Assembly (NCBI RefSeq): GCF_009695545.1
Contig: NZ_VUNS01000003.1
Coordinates: forward strand, 62,001-126,000
DNA from: Victivallis lenta
Lineage (GTDB): Bacteria; Verrucomicrobiota; Lentisphaeria; Victivallales; Victivallaceae
Direction: 5' to 3'
DNA: 64,000 bases
The notes under the pieces were generated by a model, which was given only the letters and a program-made list of their open reading frames with translations, did not search any database and was not told where the DNA came from. Shown here piece after piece: positions 17,405-25,715 of this stretch (position 1 is the stretch's first letter; every line of letters begins with the position of its first letter). Made by a program: the position numbers and the translations under genes.

Positions 17405-19378
17405 TCAGTTCAGCTCCTGGTGAATCCGCTCGTTTTCCAGCCGGATCTCCTCAAGTTCCGAAGCGGCGGTCTCCCAGTCGGCCATCCCCTGCTCCAGCGA
17501 ACGCTGCACCTGGACAAGCTCGCGGTTCACGGAGGCGAAATCGACCTTGCCGTCGCCGGAAAGCTGTTCGACCAGCTCCGCCTGGCGCTTCTCGAGCGTT
17601 TCGAGCTTCTTCTCCAGATCGGCAACCTTCTGTTCGGCCGCCTTTTTCCGCGCGGCCAGCGCGTTGCGCGCCTGCGCCCGGGCACGGCGGCGGTTGCGGG
17701 CGAGATCGGGGGAACCGATCTGCATCTCCTGCTCCGGCGTATCGGTCAAACCCGCCGCACGCAATTCGGCCGACTTCTCGAGATAGTAGTCGTAATTGCC
17801 GAAATACTTGCGGATGCCCGGCGGCTCCATGGCGATGATCCCGGTCGCCACGTTGCGGACGAACTCGATGTCGTGGCTGACCACGCAGACCGTCCCCGGG
17901 TAGCTCTTCAGCGCCTCCTGCAACAGCTCCCGCGCCGCAATGTCGAGGTGGGTCGTCGGCTCGTCCAGCACAAGGAAGTTCGGCGGATTCACGAAGATCC
18001 GGGCGAACAGCAGCCGGATTTTCTCGCCGCCGGAAAGGACCTTGCACTGCTTCGACGCCGCATCGCCCGAGAAGCCGAACGAGCCGAGCACGTTCATAAG
18101 CCCCGAGGCCGGCGCGCCGGCAGGCAGGTTCCCGCGCACGACGTCATAGACGCTCTGCTCCGGCACGAGCAGATCGGCGAACTCCTGTGCCTGATATCCG
18201 ATGACGGAGTGGTGGCCGAGCACGATGCGTCCCGAGGTCGGCTTCAATCTGCCGATCAGGAGCTTCAGCAGCGTGGTCTTGCCCATGCCGTTGTAGCCGA
18301 TGAAGGCGAGCTTGTCGCCCGCATCGATCGCGAGGTTCACATCGCGGAACAGCAGTTTCTCCGGCGTGTAGCCGAACGAGAGATTTTCGATGCGGGCCGC
18401 CTCGATTCCGCCGGGCGGGGGAGCCGGAAAACGGATCGCGCCATGATAGCTCAGGTCGTCCGGCAGTTCGATCTCCTCCATTTTGTCCAGCGCCTTCTGC
18501 CAGCTTTTCGCCTGCGCCGCCTTCGAACTTTTGGCCCGGAACCGGTCGATCACGCGCTCGAGGTGCTCCTTCTTGCGGTCGCTGTTGCGCTTGGCGGCCT
18601 CGAGATTGCGGCGGCGCTCCTCGCGTTCGCGGCGGTAGTAGTCGTAGTCGCCCGGGTAGCGGGTCACCTGCCCGGCGTTGACCTCCAGCGTCAGGCCGGT
18701 CAGCTTACGCAGCAGAAAACGGTCGTGCGAGATCAGCAGCAGCGTGCCCGGGAAGGATTTCAGGAATTTGCAGAGCCACTCCACGGCCGGGATGTCGAGA
18801 TAGTTGGACGGCTCGTCGAGCAGCAGGATGTCCGGCTGCGAAATCAGGACGCGCGCCAGCGCCGCACGCATGCGCCAGCCGCCCGAAAATGACGAGAGCG
18901 GCCGTTCGAAATCCGCTTCGCGGAACCCGAGATTGCTGAGCGCCTGTTCCGCCTCAACCTCGAGCCGGTAGGCGCCGAGATGCTCGACGGTCGACTGCAG
19001 TTGACCGTGGCGGTCCAGCAGCGACTGGAGTTCGTCATCGTCATCAACACCGCGGTGCAGCTGTTCCTCAAGACGGTGAAGCTCTTCGTGCATTCCGCGC
19101 AGCTCCGGAATCGCGTCGGCGGTAAACTCAAGCAGCCGGCGCGACACCTCGTCGTCCGGCAGATGCTGCTTCAGCGTGCCGAGCCGCATCGCCTTCGGGA
19201 TGCTGACCGAACCGCGGTCCGGCACGACCTCTCCCGTTATGATACCGAATATCGTACTTTTACCGGCGCCGTTCGGGCCGACCATGCCGACCCGGTCCCC
19301 GGAGTTGACCCGGAAGGTCACGGAGTCGAGGATCACGTCCCCGGCGTAGGTTTTCGTCACATCCTTGAAATCAATCAC
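17405..19378 (-). CDS. ABC-F family ATPase (duplicated ATP-binding cassette)
   Basis: The 657-residue protein has two ABC cassettes and no membrane segment. The first has Walker A GPNGAGKST, signature SSFSGGWRMR and Walker B DILLLDEPSNYLD. The second has GYNGMGKTT, LSGGEKIRLL and FLVLDEPTTHLD. The linker is charged (about residues 235-315). The C-terminus is a long coiled coil (about 555-650), as in Uup- or EttA-like members. ABC-F proteins act on ribosomes rather than transport. It is 27 nt after the kinase-FGE gene and is probably co-transcribed, although a functional link is not evident. Confidence 0.9.
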   Translation of the reverse strand: MIDFKDVTKTYAGDVILDSVTFRVNSGDRVGMVGPNGAGKSTIFGIITGEVVPDRGSVSIPKAMRLGTLKQHLPDDEVSRRLLEFTADAIPELRGMHEELHRLEEQLHRGVDDDDELQSLLDRHGQLQSTVEHLGAYRLEVEAEQALSNLGFREADFERPLSSFSGGWRMRAALARVLISQPDILLLDEPSNYLDIPAVEWLCKFLKSFPGTLLLISHDRFLLRKLTGLTLEVNAGQVTRYPGDYDYYRREREERRRNLEAAKRNSDRKKEHLERVIDRFRAKSSKAAQAKSWQKALDKMEEIELPDDLSYHGAIRFPAPPPGGIEAARIENLSFGYTPEKLLFRDVNLAIDAGDKLAFIGYNGMGKTTLLKLLIGRLKPTSGRIVLGHHSVIGYQAQEFADLLVPEQSVYDVVRGNLPAGAPASGLMNVLGSFGFSGDAASKQCKVLSGGEKIRLLFARIFVNPPNFLVLDEPTTHLDIAARELLQEALKSYPGTVCVVSHDIEFVRNVATGIIAMEPPGIRKYFGNYDYYLEKSAELRAAGLTDTPEQEMQIGSPDLARNRRRARAQARNALAARKKAAEQKVADLEKKLETLEKRQAELVEQLSGDGKVDFASVNRELVQVQRSLEQGMADWETAASELEEIRLENERIHQELN

Positions 19379-19405
19379 AATATCACCAGAAAATTGAAAG
19401 TTGCA

Positions 19406-22045
19406 TCAGCGGAGCGGCGGCGTGGCCGTCTCCGTCCGCAGCTCCGGGAGCTCCAGCACATAGCGGAATCCGAGATCCCCGGCGCTGCCGTTCACATAAT
19501 ATACATTGGCCGTGTTCGCCTGCTGCGCATCGGTCGCATAGGAGCCGCCGATCACCATGAACAGCTTTTCGGATTCGCCGGGCGAACGGATGAATTCCCG
19601 GACATTGCCGGTCAGGTCGAACACGCCGTACACCGAAACATCCGCCGGGAACCGGCCCGGCGGCGCTCCGACCGGAAACTCTCCGCGCCGCGGATTGTCG
19701 CGCAGCAGCGCACGCCCCGGCTCGTAGGTGTTTCCCCAGACATATGCGCGCCCGTCGACGCCGCGCGCGGCCTTCTCCCACTCCAGGCGCGTCGGCAGCC
19801 GGCAGACCAGCCCGAGCCGCTTGCCGAGCCATGCGCAGTACGCTTCGGCAGCCTCCCCCGAAATGCCGACCACCGGAAGATCCGGCGTAAACGGCGGCGC
19901 AAGTTCGCCGTCGTCATTCCAGATCGGCTGCCGTTCCTCTGAATTCGGATCGAACGAGAACCAGCCGAGACACCGCCGTTTTTCCTCCGGCGTTTTGAGT
20001 CCCTTCCAGAACTCAAGATATTCCGCAAACGTCACTTCCGTCGCCCCGATCAGAAACGGCGGAAGCACGCTTTTGCCGACTCCGAACCGGCCGGTGCTGC
20101 TGCCGTGAAAAAAACCGCCGCCGGAAATATAACGGACATTTGACGGAAAAGTGTCGGGGATCGAAAGCTCAACCGAACTCTTTCCCGCCACCGGAACCGT
20201 GACCGGCGCCGCCACCTCCAGCCCGGAGGGCAACGTGATGTCGAGCAGATAGTTCCCGGCCTGAAGCTCGAACGACTGCAGCTGCTCGCCGATCGGCAGG
20301 TTCGCGGCCGGAGGCCCGGCGTTGTCGCCCGGCACGGTGCTGCCGAACCAGATGATCTTGCCCGCCGTATCCCGGATCGTCATCTTCCGGCCCGGATGCG
20401 GAACGCCTTTGATCTCGAGCGTGCCGACCCGGTTGTCGATCTTGTTGACCAGAGCCGCCAGCTCGGCATCCTGGCTGACCGCGCGGTCGAAAATCGCCCG
20501 CCAGCGAATGCGCGCCTGACGCAGAAAGCTCTGCAGCGAATCGTAGTTTTCAACCTTCAGGTAGAAATTCAAACTGGACTTGAAGATGTCGCGGCACATC
20601 CGGTTGACCACCGACTCGCGCAATCCGTATTCCGTGGCGCGGCTGATGAACTCCAGCGCCGAGTTGTAGCCGTTCTCCTGCTCGGCGATCAGCCGGAACA
20701 GTTCGTTTTCGAGCTCCCGCTCCCGCCCGTTGCTGCGGGCGTCCTCCGACCGCTCGCGCAGCAGATTGAACGTCCGCAGCGCGAGCGCGTTGTAGTTTTT
20801 CGCCTGCGTATAGTTGTACTCGGCGAGATTGATCAGCGAATTGCTCTGCGACAGGTTCGAAAAATGCGTGAAACCGAAATAGCCGGCCCAGGTCAGCAGC
20901 GCCGCCATCAGCGTCGACGGGATCAGAGGATGGCGGCGGATCAGTTTCGTCAACCGGTAAAGCGGAGTCGGCGAATAAACGCCGACCGGATAACCGTCGA
21001 GATAGTTGCGGATGTCGCGCAGCAGGTCCGCGACCGTCTGATAGCGTTTATGCCGGTCGCGCGCCATCGCCTTGAGACAGACCGCTTCGAGCTCGAGCGG
21101 CACGATTACGCCGCGAGGGGCGGCTTTGCGCGGCGGCACGATGCGCCCCGCGGCGGCGCGGCGCATCAGCTCCTCGGACGGGAGATTGGTATCGAACGGC
21201 GCATTCTTCCAGGTCAGCATCGTGTAAAGGATCGCTCCGAGGCCGTAGACGTCCGCCGCCTCGGTCGGTTCGGTCACTTCGCCGGTCAGCTGCTCGGGCG
21301 GCATAAAAGCCGGCGTACCGCCGAGAACGACCTTGCCGTCGCCCGGAGACGCCGACGGCGCGCTGTCGAGCTGGCATTCGAGATCGAGCTCCATCTTGTT
21401 GCCGGAACCGCCCTGATCGAGGTCGGCCCGGTAACGGGCCATCCCCCAGTCCATGACCATCACCTCGCCGTAATCTCCGACCATGAGATTGCCCGGCTTC
21501 AGGTCGCAGTGCAGAATGCCGTGGCTGTGGGCGAAAGCGACGCCGTTGCAGGCGCCGATGAAGATTTCGAGCAGCCGGTGCAGCGTATAGGTGCGGCGGT
21601 ACCCCTCCTTGTCCTCGTTCAGCTTGCGGAGGATCACACGGAGCGTCTCCCCTTCGACCCGTTTCATCGTGAAATAAACGCCGACATCATCGAAGACCCC
21701 CATGCGGTGAACCGGGGGAATATTCGGGTGGTCGATCTGCGCCGTGGCGCGCGCCTCGCGGATAAACCACTCGATGCGTTCGGCCTGGTTGCGGTACTGC
21801 GGGCGCAGAATTTTCAGCGCGACCTCCCGGTTCAACCCGGGTTCATGGGCGGAAAACACGGCGCCGACCCCGCCGATCCCGATGGCGGAAAGCCCGTCGT
21901 AGTCCTGAATCCGGTCTCCCGCCGGAATGCCGAGCGCACGGCGCAGCTCCTCCGGCGAAAGCATGGTTTCGCTGGCCGCGCCGTAAATCAGAGTCTTCTG
22001 GTCGTCATCCCATTCCGGCGCTTGATTTTCGTCGTCCTCGTTCAC
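19406..22045 (-). CDS. Transmembrane Ser/Thr protein kinase with C-terminal formylglycine-enzyme (FGE/sulfatase-modifying)-like domain
   Basis: The 879-residue protein starts with a Hanks-type kinase: Gly loop IGIGGVGAVF (about 55-64), Lys78 in EVALK, catalytic HCDLKPGN (His179-Cys180-Asp181, Cys replacing the usual Arg) and DWG (199-201) in place of DFG. A single membrane helix lies near 376-396. A predicted extracytoplasmic region of about 240 residues follows, then an FGE-like domain (about 645-870) with IGATEVTFAEYLEF, RLPTRLEWEKAARG, GNVREF, GGSY and LGFRYVLELP. FGE domains on such kinases are usually considered structural or ligand-binding. The HxD Cys is typical of non-RD kinases. It begins 11 nt after the MotB-like gene, pointing to a shared envelope-sensing function. 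Confidence 0.85.
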   Translation of the reverse strand: MNEDDENQAPEWDDDQKTLIYGAASETMLSPEELRRALGIPAGDRIQDYDGLSAIGIGGVGAVFSAHEPGLNREVALKILRPQYRNQAERIEWFIREARATAQIDHPNIPPVHRMGVFDDVGVYFTMKRVEGETLRVILRKLNEDKEGYRRTYTLHRLLEIFIGACNGVAFAHSHGILHCDLKPGNLMVGDYGEVMVMDWGMARYRADLDQGGSGNKMELDLECQLDSAPSASPGDGKVVLGGTPAFMPPEQLTGEVTEPTEAADVYGLGAILYTMLTWKNAPFDTNLPSEELMRRAAAGRIVPPRKAAPRGVIVPLELEAVCLKAMARDRHKRYQTVADLLRDIRNYLDGYPVGVYSPTPLYRLTKLIRRHPLIPSTLMAALLTWAGYFGFTHFSNLSQSNSLINLAEYNYTQAKNYNALALRTFNLLRERSEDARSNGRERELENELFRLIAEQENGYNSALEFISRATEYGLRESVVNRMCRDIFKSSLNFYLKVENYDSLQSFLRQARIRWRAIFDRAVSQDAELAALVNKIDNRVGTLEIKGVPHPGRKMTIRDTAGKIIWFGSTVPGDNAGPPAANLPIGEQLQSFELQAGNYLLDITLPSGLEVAAPVTVPVAGKSSVELSIPDTFPSNVRYISGGGFFHGSSTGRFGVGKSVLPPFLIGATEVTFAEYLEFWKGLKTPEEKRRCLGWFSFDPNSEERQPIWNDDGELAPPFTPDLPVVGISGEAAEAYCAWLGKRLGLVCRLPTRLEWEKAARGVDGRAYVWGNTYEPGRALLRDNPRRGEFPVGAPPGRFPADVSVYGVFDLTGNVREFIRSPGESEKLFMVIGGSYATDAQQANTANVYYVNGSAGDLGFRYVLELPELRTETATPPLR

Positions 22046-22056
22046 GTTTTCTGCCG

Positions 22057-23847
22057 TTATTCGTTCTGTCCGGCGCGGATTTCGCGTACGCCTTTCGAGA
22101 AATCCTCAAAGTATTCGGCGCCCGCCGCTTTTTCCAGCCGGATGGTTTTCGCCCCGTCCCACTTGAAGTCCGCCGGAAGCACGTAGCATTTCGCCTCCTG
22201 CCGGCGGCCCATGTCGAAATTCTCGATTCCGGTGACGATGCCGACGAAATCGCCCTGCTTCGTGATGATGAAATCCCCCGGCTCGGCGCGCAGTTCGCTG
22301 CCGGAACCGCGCCCGGTGTTGCGAATATAGAGCTGCGGACCGCCGGAACCGAGATCGAGCGAGCAGCGGTCGCTGATCGGCGCGGACTCCTTGCCGAACG
22401 TACCCGGCTTGAACAAAAAGAGATCGTCGAGCCCGCGCTGCTTCAGCGCATCGATCGTCAGCGCCGCCAGCGGCTTGCGGCCGCGCACGTTGAATTCGAT
22501 CGCCGCCAAACGCGGCTCGCCCGGGAAAAGCAGCAGCGGGCCGCGCAGCTGCGTTCCCGCCTCTTCGAGCGGAGCCGACGTGACGTTGACCCGGTATTCG
22601 AGCCGGTCGACCCGGTCGAAATTCAGCGCGTATTCGGCATCTCCGAACAGCTGTTTGTGGAATCCCGGCATGACCGTCTTCCCCGCGATATTCACAAGCG
22701 GCAGGTAAAAGACGCCGCCGCCCTTCTGGTCGAGCAGCAGCCGCTTCTCGTTCAGTGCAAACGTCAGCCGGATCACCGAAGCGTCATACCGTTCGAGCAC
22801 GTCGCTGCGCAGCTTTTCCTCGGCGGCCTGAAGCTCCTTTTTCGTGGCTTCGAGCCTGGCGAGCGCCGTATCGGCTTCCCCCTGCTTCGCGGCGAGATTG
22901 CGCTCGGCTTCGGCTCTGGCGTCGGCGGCAGCCGAAATCGCCTCCTTGCTCCTGTCGAGCTCGGACTTGACGCGGGAGTAGTCGTTGACGGCTTTCAGCA
23001 TCGCCTTTCTCGCATCGGCGAGCTGGCGTTGCGTGTCGCGCACCTCCATCTCGCGCCGGGCGGCGAGCTTGCGGTTCTGCTCGGCAGCGCTGCGCGCCTC
23101 GGCGAGCTCCCGCTCGGCGGCGCTCAGCCGGCCGCGCGTGAAAGAGAGGTTGCTCTCGAGAGCCTGGGCCCGGGTACGGACCTCGGCCAGCCGGGCCAGT
23201 TCCGATTCGAGCGTCGAACGCACATTGGCCAGTTCATTGCGCTGTGCGGCAAGCTCCTCCCGGGTCCTGGTGAGCTCTCCGCCGGTATTCTCGAGCTTCT
23301 GCTCCCGCTCCTCGATGGCCTTCCTCGCGTCGGCAAGCTGCTGCTGGCTGACCGCATAGTTCGTGTTCAGCGTCGCAAGATTGCCGGAGACCGACTGCAG
23401 GCTGTTGCGCATGCGTTCAAGTTCGGCCTCGGCCTCCTTGCGCTGTACGCCGGCAAGCGTCCGCTTGCGGATCTCCTCCTCAAGCTTCTGCTGCAACGCC
23501 TGCGGAGTCAGTGCGCCCGCGTTCTCGGGATGGAGCTTGAGCTTGTCTTCGAGCAGTTCGGACTTGGCCAGCGTCTCCGCCAGCTGTTCGGCAAGCGCTT
23601 TCAGCTGCGCCTCGCGCGCCTCGGAGAACCCCTCGCGTGCCTGCGCCTCCCGCAGTTGTTCGCGCATGTTTTCGAGCTCCGCACCGCGGCGGCGCAGCTC
23701 GTCGAGGATGATCGCCGTCGACCCGCGGTCGAGCAGCGCCCCCTTTCCCATATGGCCGGACTGGCCGTGCGGCGACATACCGATCAGCATCGACAACATG
23801 GCCGACACGAGGAAGTCGCACATGACGATGAGGATCGAACGATTCAC
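22057..23847 (-). CDS. MotB/ExbD-like anchored coiled-coil protein with unusual C-terminal domain
   Basis: The 596-residue protein opens with one short membrane helix, SILIVMCDFLVSAMLSMLIG (residues 4-23), carrying an Asp (residue 11) at the position expected of the proton-binding Asp in MotB (YADFMTAMMAFFL) and ExbD/TolR. Residues about 45-325 are an uninterrupted Glu/Arg/Ala-rich coiled coil. The last 260 residues are globular; a segment PGDFIITKQGDFVGIVTG resembles the substrate-pocket region of trypsin-like proteases but lacks GDSGG, so catalysis is unlikely. It overlaps the upstream MotA-like gene by 4 nt (ATGA). Similarity to MotB/ExbD is pattern-based and not tested by profile search. 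Confidence 0.6.
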   Translation of the reverse strand: MNRSILIVMCDFLVSAMLSMLIGMSPHGQSGHMGKGALLDRGSTAIILDELRRRGAELENMREQLREAQAREGFSEAREAQLKALAEQLAETLAKSELLEDKLKLHPENAGALTPQALQQKLEEEIRKRTLAGVQRKEAEAELERMRNSLQSVSGNLATLNTNYAVSQQQLADARKAIEEREQKLENTGGELTRTREELAAQRNELANVRSTLESELARLAEVRTRAQALESNLSFTRGRLSAAERELAEARSAAEQNRKLAARREMEVRDTQRQLADARKAMLKAVNDYSRVKSELDRSKEAISAAADARAEAERNLAAKQGEADTALARLEATKKELQAAEEKLRSDVLERYDASVIRLTFALNEKRLLLDQKGGGVFYLPLVNIAGKTVMPGFHKQLFGDAEYALNFDRVDRLEYRVNVTSAPLEEAGTQLRGPLLLFPGEPRLAAIEFNVRGRKPLAALTIDALKQRGLDDLFLFKPGTFGKESAPISDRCSLDLGSGGPQLYIRNTGRGSGSELRAEPGDFIITKQGDFVGIVTGIENFDMGRRQEAKCYVLPADFKWDGAKTIRLEKAAGAEYFEDFSKGVREIRAGQNE

Positions 23848-24383
23848 TTTTCATCGCCTCCGGAACAGAGCAGCTTCCTGCGCAGCGGATAGAGCAGCCC
23901 GAGGCGCAGGATCAGACTCAGGATGATGCCGATCAGCGTCGACGAATAGGCGATGACCAGACTGCTCTGGGTCGAAAACACCATGACGAGGAAGCCGGAA
24001 ATCGTTCCGAAAAGGCCGATGTAAAGCGGCACGTCGAAGAAGATGTCGGCATTTTCAAGCTGCTTGAGCCGAAGCTTCACGGCGTCTCCGCTGCGGCGGA
24101 TGCCGGCCACCACCGCGACGGCGACCGCAAACGCGACGAACTGCATGGCCACGATGGTCGAGAAGATGAACATCGCAATGCGGGCGAACGCACGGTCCTG
24201 CGCGGCGATGGTCGCCTCGGAGCCGGCCTCGACGCGGCCGAACACCTGCTCCCGTGCAGCGCCGGAGAAGATGCCGGGCACCACCTCGGTGTGGTCGAAC
24301 AGGTAATTCATCAGGTAGAGGAACCCCGCCACGGCGAGGATCAGCAATATCACCAGCAAAATCCGGCTCCCGGTCTTTTTCAT
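23844..24383 (-). CDS. Small MotA/TolQ/ExbB-like four-helix membrane protein
   Basis: The 179-residue protein has four predicted helices (about 8-31, 70-95, 113-136, 141-166). The last two, PLYIGLFGTISGFLVMV and SSTLIGIILSLILRLGLLYP, resemble the GLLGTVxG...ALxxTxxGLxxAIP pattern that lines the proton channel of TolQ/ExbB/MotA. The cytoplasmic loop between helices 2 and 3 is only about 18 residues, much shorter than in MotA. Paired with the Asp-containing MotB-like gene it could form a minimal ion-driven stator. AAGGAG lies 9 nt before the ATG. The family assignment is inferred. Confidence 0.55.
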   Translation of the reverse strand: MKKTGSRILLVILLILAVAGFLYLMNYLFDHTEVVPGIFSGAAREQVFGRVEAGSEATIAAQDRAFARIAMFIFSTIVAMQFVAFAVAVAVVAGIRRSGDAVKLRLKQLENADIFFDVPLYIGLFGTISGFLVMVFSTQSSLVIAYSSTLIGIILSLILRLGLLYPLRRKLLCSGGDEK

Positions 24384-24412
24384 CTCATTCAGCTCCTTGG
24401 CAAAATTACGGA

Positions 24413-24425
24413 TAACAGGCTGTTA
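24413..24425. promoter_or_regulatory. Palindromic operator candidate in front of the MotA-like/kinase operon
   Basis: TAACAG-G-CTGTTA is a perfect 13-bp palindrome just downstream of the likely transcription start of the minus-strand operon, where a repressor would block initiation. It is too small to be called a terminator and has no T-run. Confidence 0.35.
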
Positions 24426-24438
24426 ACCCACATTAGAT

Positions 24439-24467
24439 ACAATACGCCTGTTTTCCGGAATATTCAA
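24439..24467 (-). promoter_or_regulatory. Promoter of the MotA-like/MotB-like/kinase operon
   Basis: TTGAAT (24462-24467) and TATTGT (24439-24444) are 17 bp apart on the minus strand, 56 nt before the MotA-like start. Confidence 0.5.
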
Positions 24468-24498
24468 GGCTGATTTTCGGGATTTCAACGAAAGCGAT

Positions 24499-24527
24499 TT
24501 GCCAAATCCGCATTCCGCATGTATTTT
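24499..24527 (+). promoter_or_regulatory. Promoter of the lptF-to-lpxB operon
   Basis: TTGCCA (24499-24504) and TATTTT (24522-24527) are separated by 17 bp, 54 nt before the permease start, in the divergent intergenic region. Confidence 0.5.
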
Positions 24528-24580
24528 TATTCATAATTGTTTTCGATTTGTCAATCTATTCACGGAATGAAGCCGCTTTC

Positions 24581-25699
24581 ATGAAAATTCTGAACTGGTA
24601 TGTCACCCGCGGATTCCTGCTGGCCTTCAGCATGGCGATCGCGATTCTGACCTTCGGCATGACCGGAGCGAACCTGATCAAGGTATTCGACCTGGTCTCG
24701 CAGGGAATCTCTTTCTGGACCTTCCTCAAATTCACCGGCTACATCCTGCCGATCGTGCTGACCTTCACCGTGCCGTGGGCCGTGATGGTGGCGGTCATGC
24801 TCGTTTTCGGGCGCATGTCGGCGGATTCGGAGATCACGGCGATGCGGGCGTGCGGAATTTCGATCATGCAGATCGTCTCGCCGATCCTCATCTTCACCTT
24901 TCTGCTGACCGTCCTTTGCCTGTATCTGCAGGTCGAGGTCGGGCCGCCGTTTCTCGGCAAATCACGCGAACTCATGAAGACGGCCGCCATCGACCAGCCG
25001 CTCGCATTGTTCGAACCCGGCAAACAGATCCAGATCGAAAACACGATCATCTACATCGACGACAAGGAGGGTGAAAACGGGCTGAAGGGCGTGCAGATCT
25101 ACATGCTCGGCGACGACGGCAAGACCGTCGCCTGGGACATCTCCGCCGATCGCGGCAATCTGCTGGTGGACAAAGAAAAGCAGGTGCTTACCGTGCAGCT
25201 GTTCGACTGCCTGCTCGTCAACAAGCAGCCACAGAAAGCCACGCAGGAGGGAATCAGCGGCGACGGACCGCAGCGGCTCTTCTCGGAGATGCTGAAATTC
25301 GGCTTCAACTACGGCAGGGAAGCGAATGAAATGCGCGTCGGCGTGCGTCCGAAATATATGAAGCTGACCGACCTCATGGCCCGCATCCGGCTGACCAAGG
25401 AGCTGAACCGCGACACGACCGAACTCGAAGTCGAACTGAACCAGCGCATCGCCTTCGCGCTGTCGCCGATCGCGTTCCTGCTGCTCGGCCTGCCGCTGGC
25501 GATCCGCACGAGCCGGCGCGAAACTTCGGTCGGGCTGTTCCTCAGCGTGATCCTCGCCGGAGTGTTCTTCCTGTCGATCATTCTCTGCGAGTCGCTTTCA
25601 TCGTTCCCGAAACTGTATCCGCAATATCTGCTGTGGCTGCCGAACATCCTGTTCCAGATCGGCGGCGCGATCATGACGTACCGAATCAGCCAGCGATAG
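24581..25699 (+). CDS. LptF/LptG family lipopolysaccharide export permease
   Basis: The 372-residue protein has the YjgP/YjgQ layout: MKILNWYVTRGFLLAF with an amphipathic start, membrane helices in the first 110 residues, a beta-rich periplasmic domain (about 120-270) and three further helices to the C-terminus. The SADSEITAMRACGIS loop is a family landmark, contacting the LptB ATPase. Such permeases extract lipopolysaccharide from the inner membrane, usually as an F/G pair; only one is seen here, so F versus G is left open. The ATG at 24581 is preferred over one 33 nt earlier. lpxB further down the operon supports the role. Confidence 0.9.
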   Translation: MKILNWYVTRGFLLAFSMAIAILTFGMTGANLIKVFDLVSQGISFWTFLKFTGYILPIVLTFTVPWAVMVAVMLVFGRMSADSEITAMRACGISIMQIVSPILIFTFLLTVLCLYLQVEVGPPFLGKSRELMKTAAIDQPLALFEPGKQIQIENTIIYIDDKEGENGLKGVQIYMLGDDGKTVAWDISADRGNLLVDKEKQVLTVQLFDCLLVNKQPQKATQEGISGDGPQRLFSEMLKFGFNYGREANEMRVGVRPKYMKLTDLMARIRLTKELNRDTTELEVELNQRIAFALSPIAFLLLGLPLAIRTSRRETSVGLFLSVILAGVFFLSIILCESLSSFPKLYPQYLLWLPNILFQIGGAIMTYRISQR

Positions 25700-25715
25700 A
25701 ATAAGGAGTCCGGGC

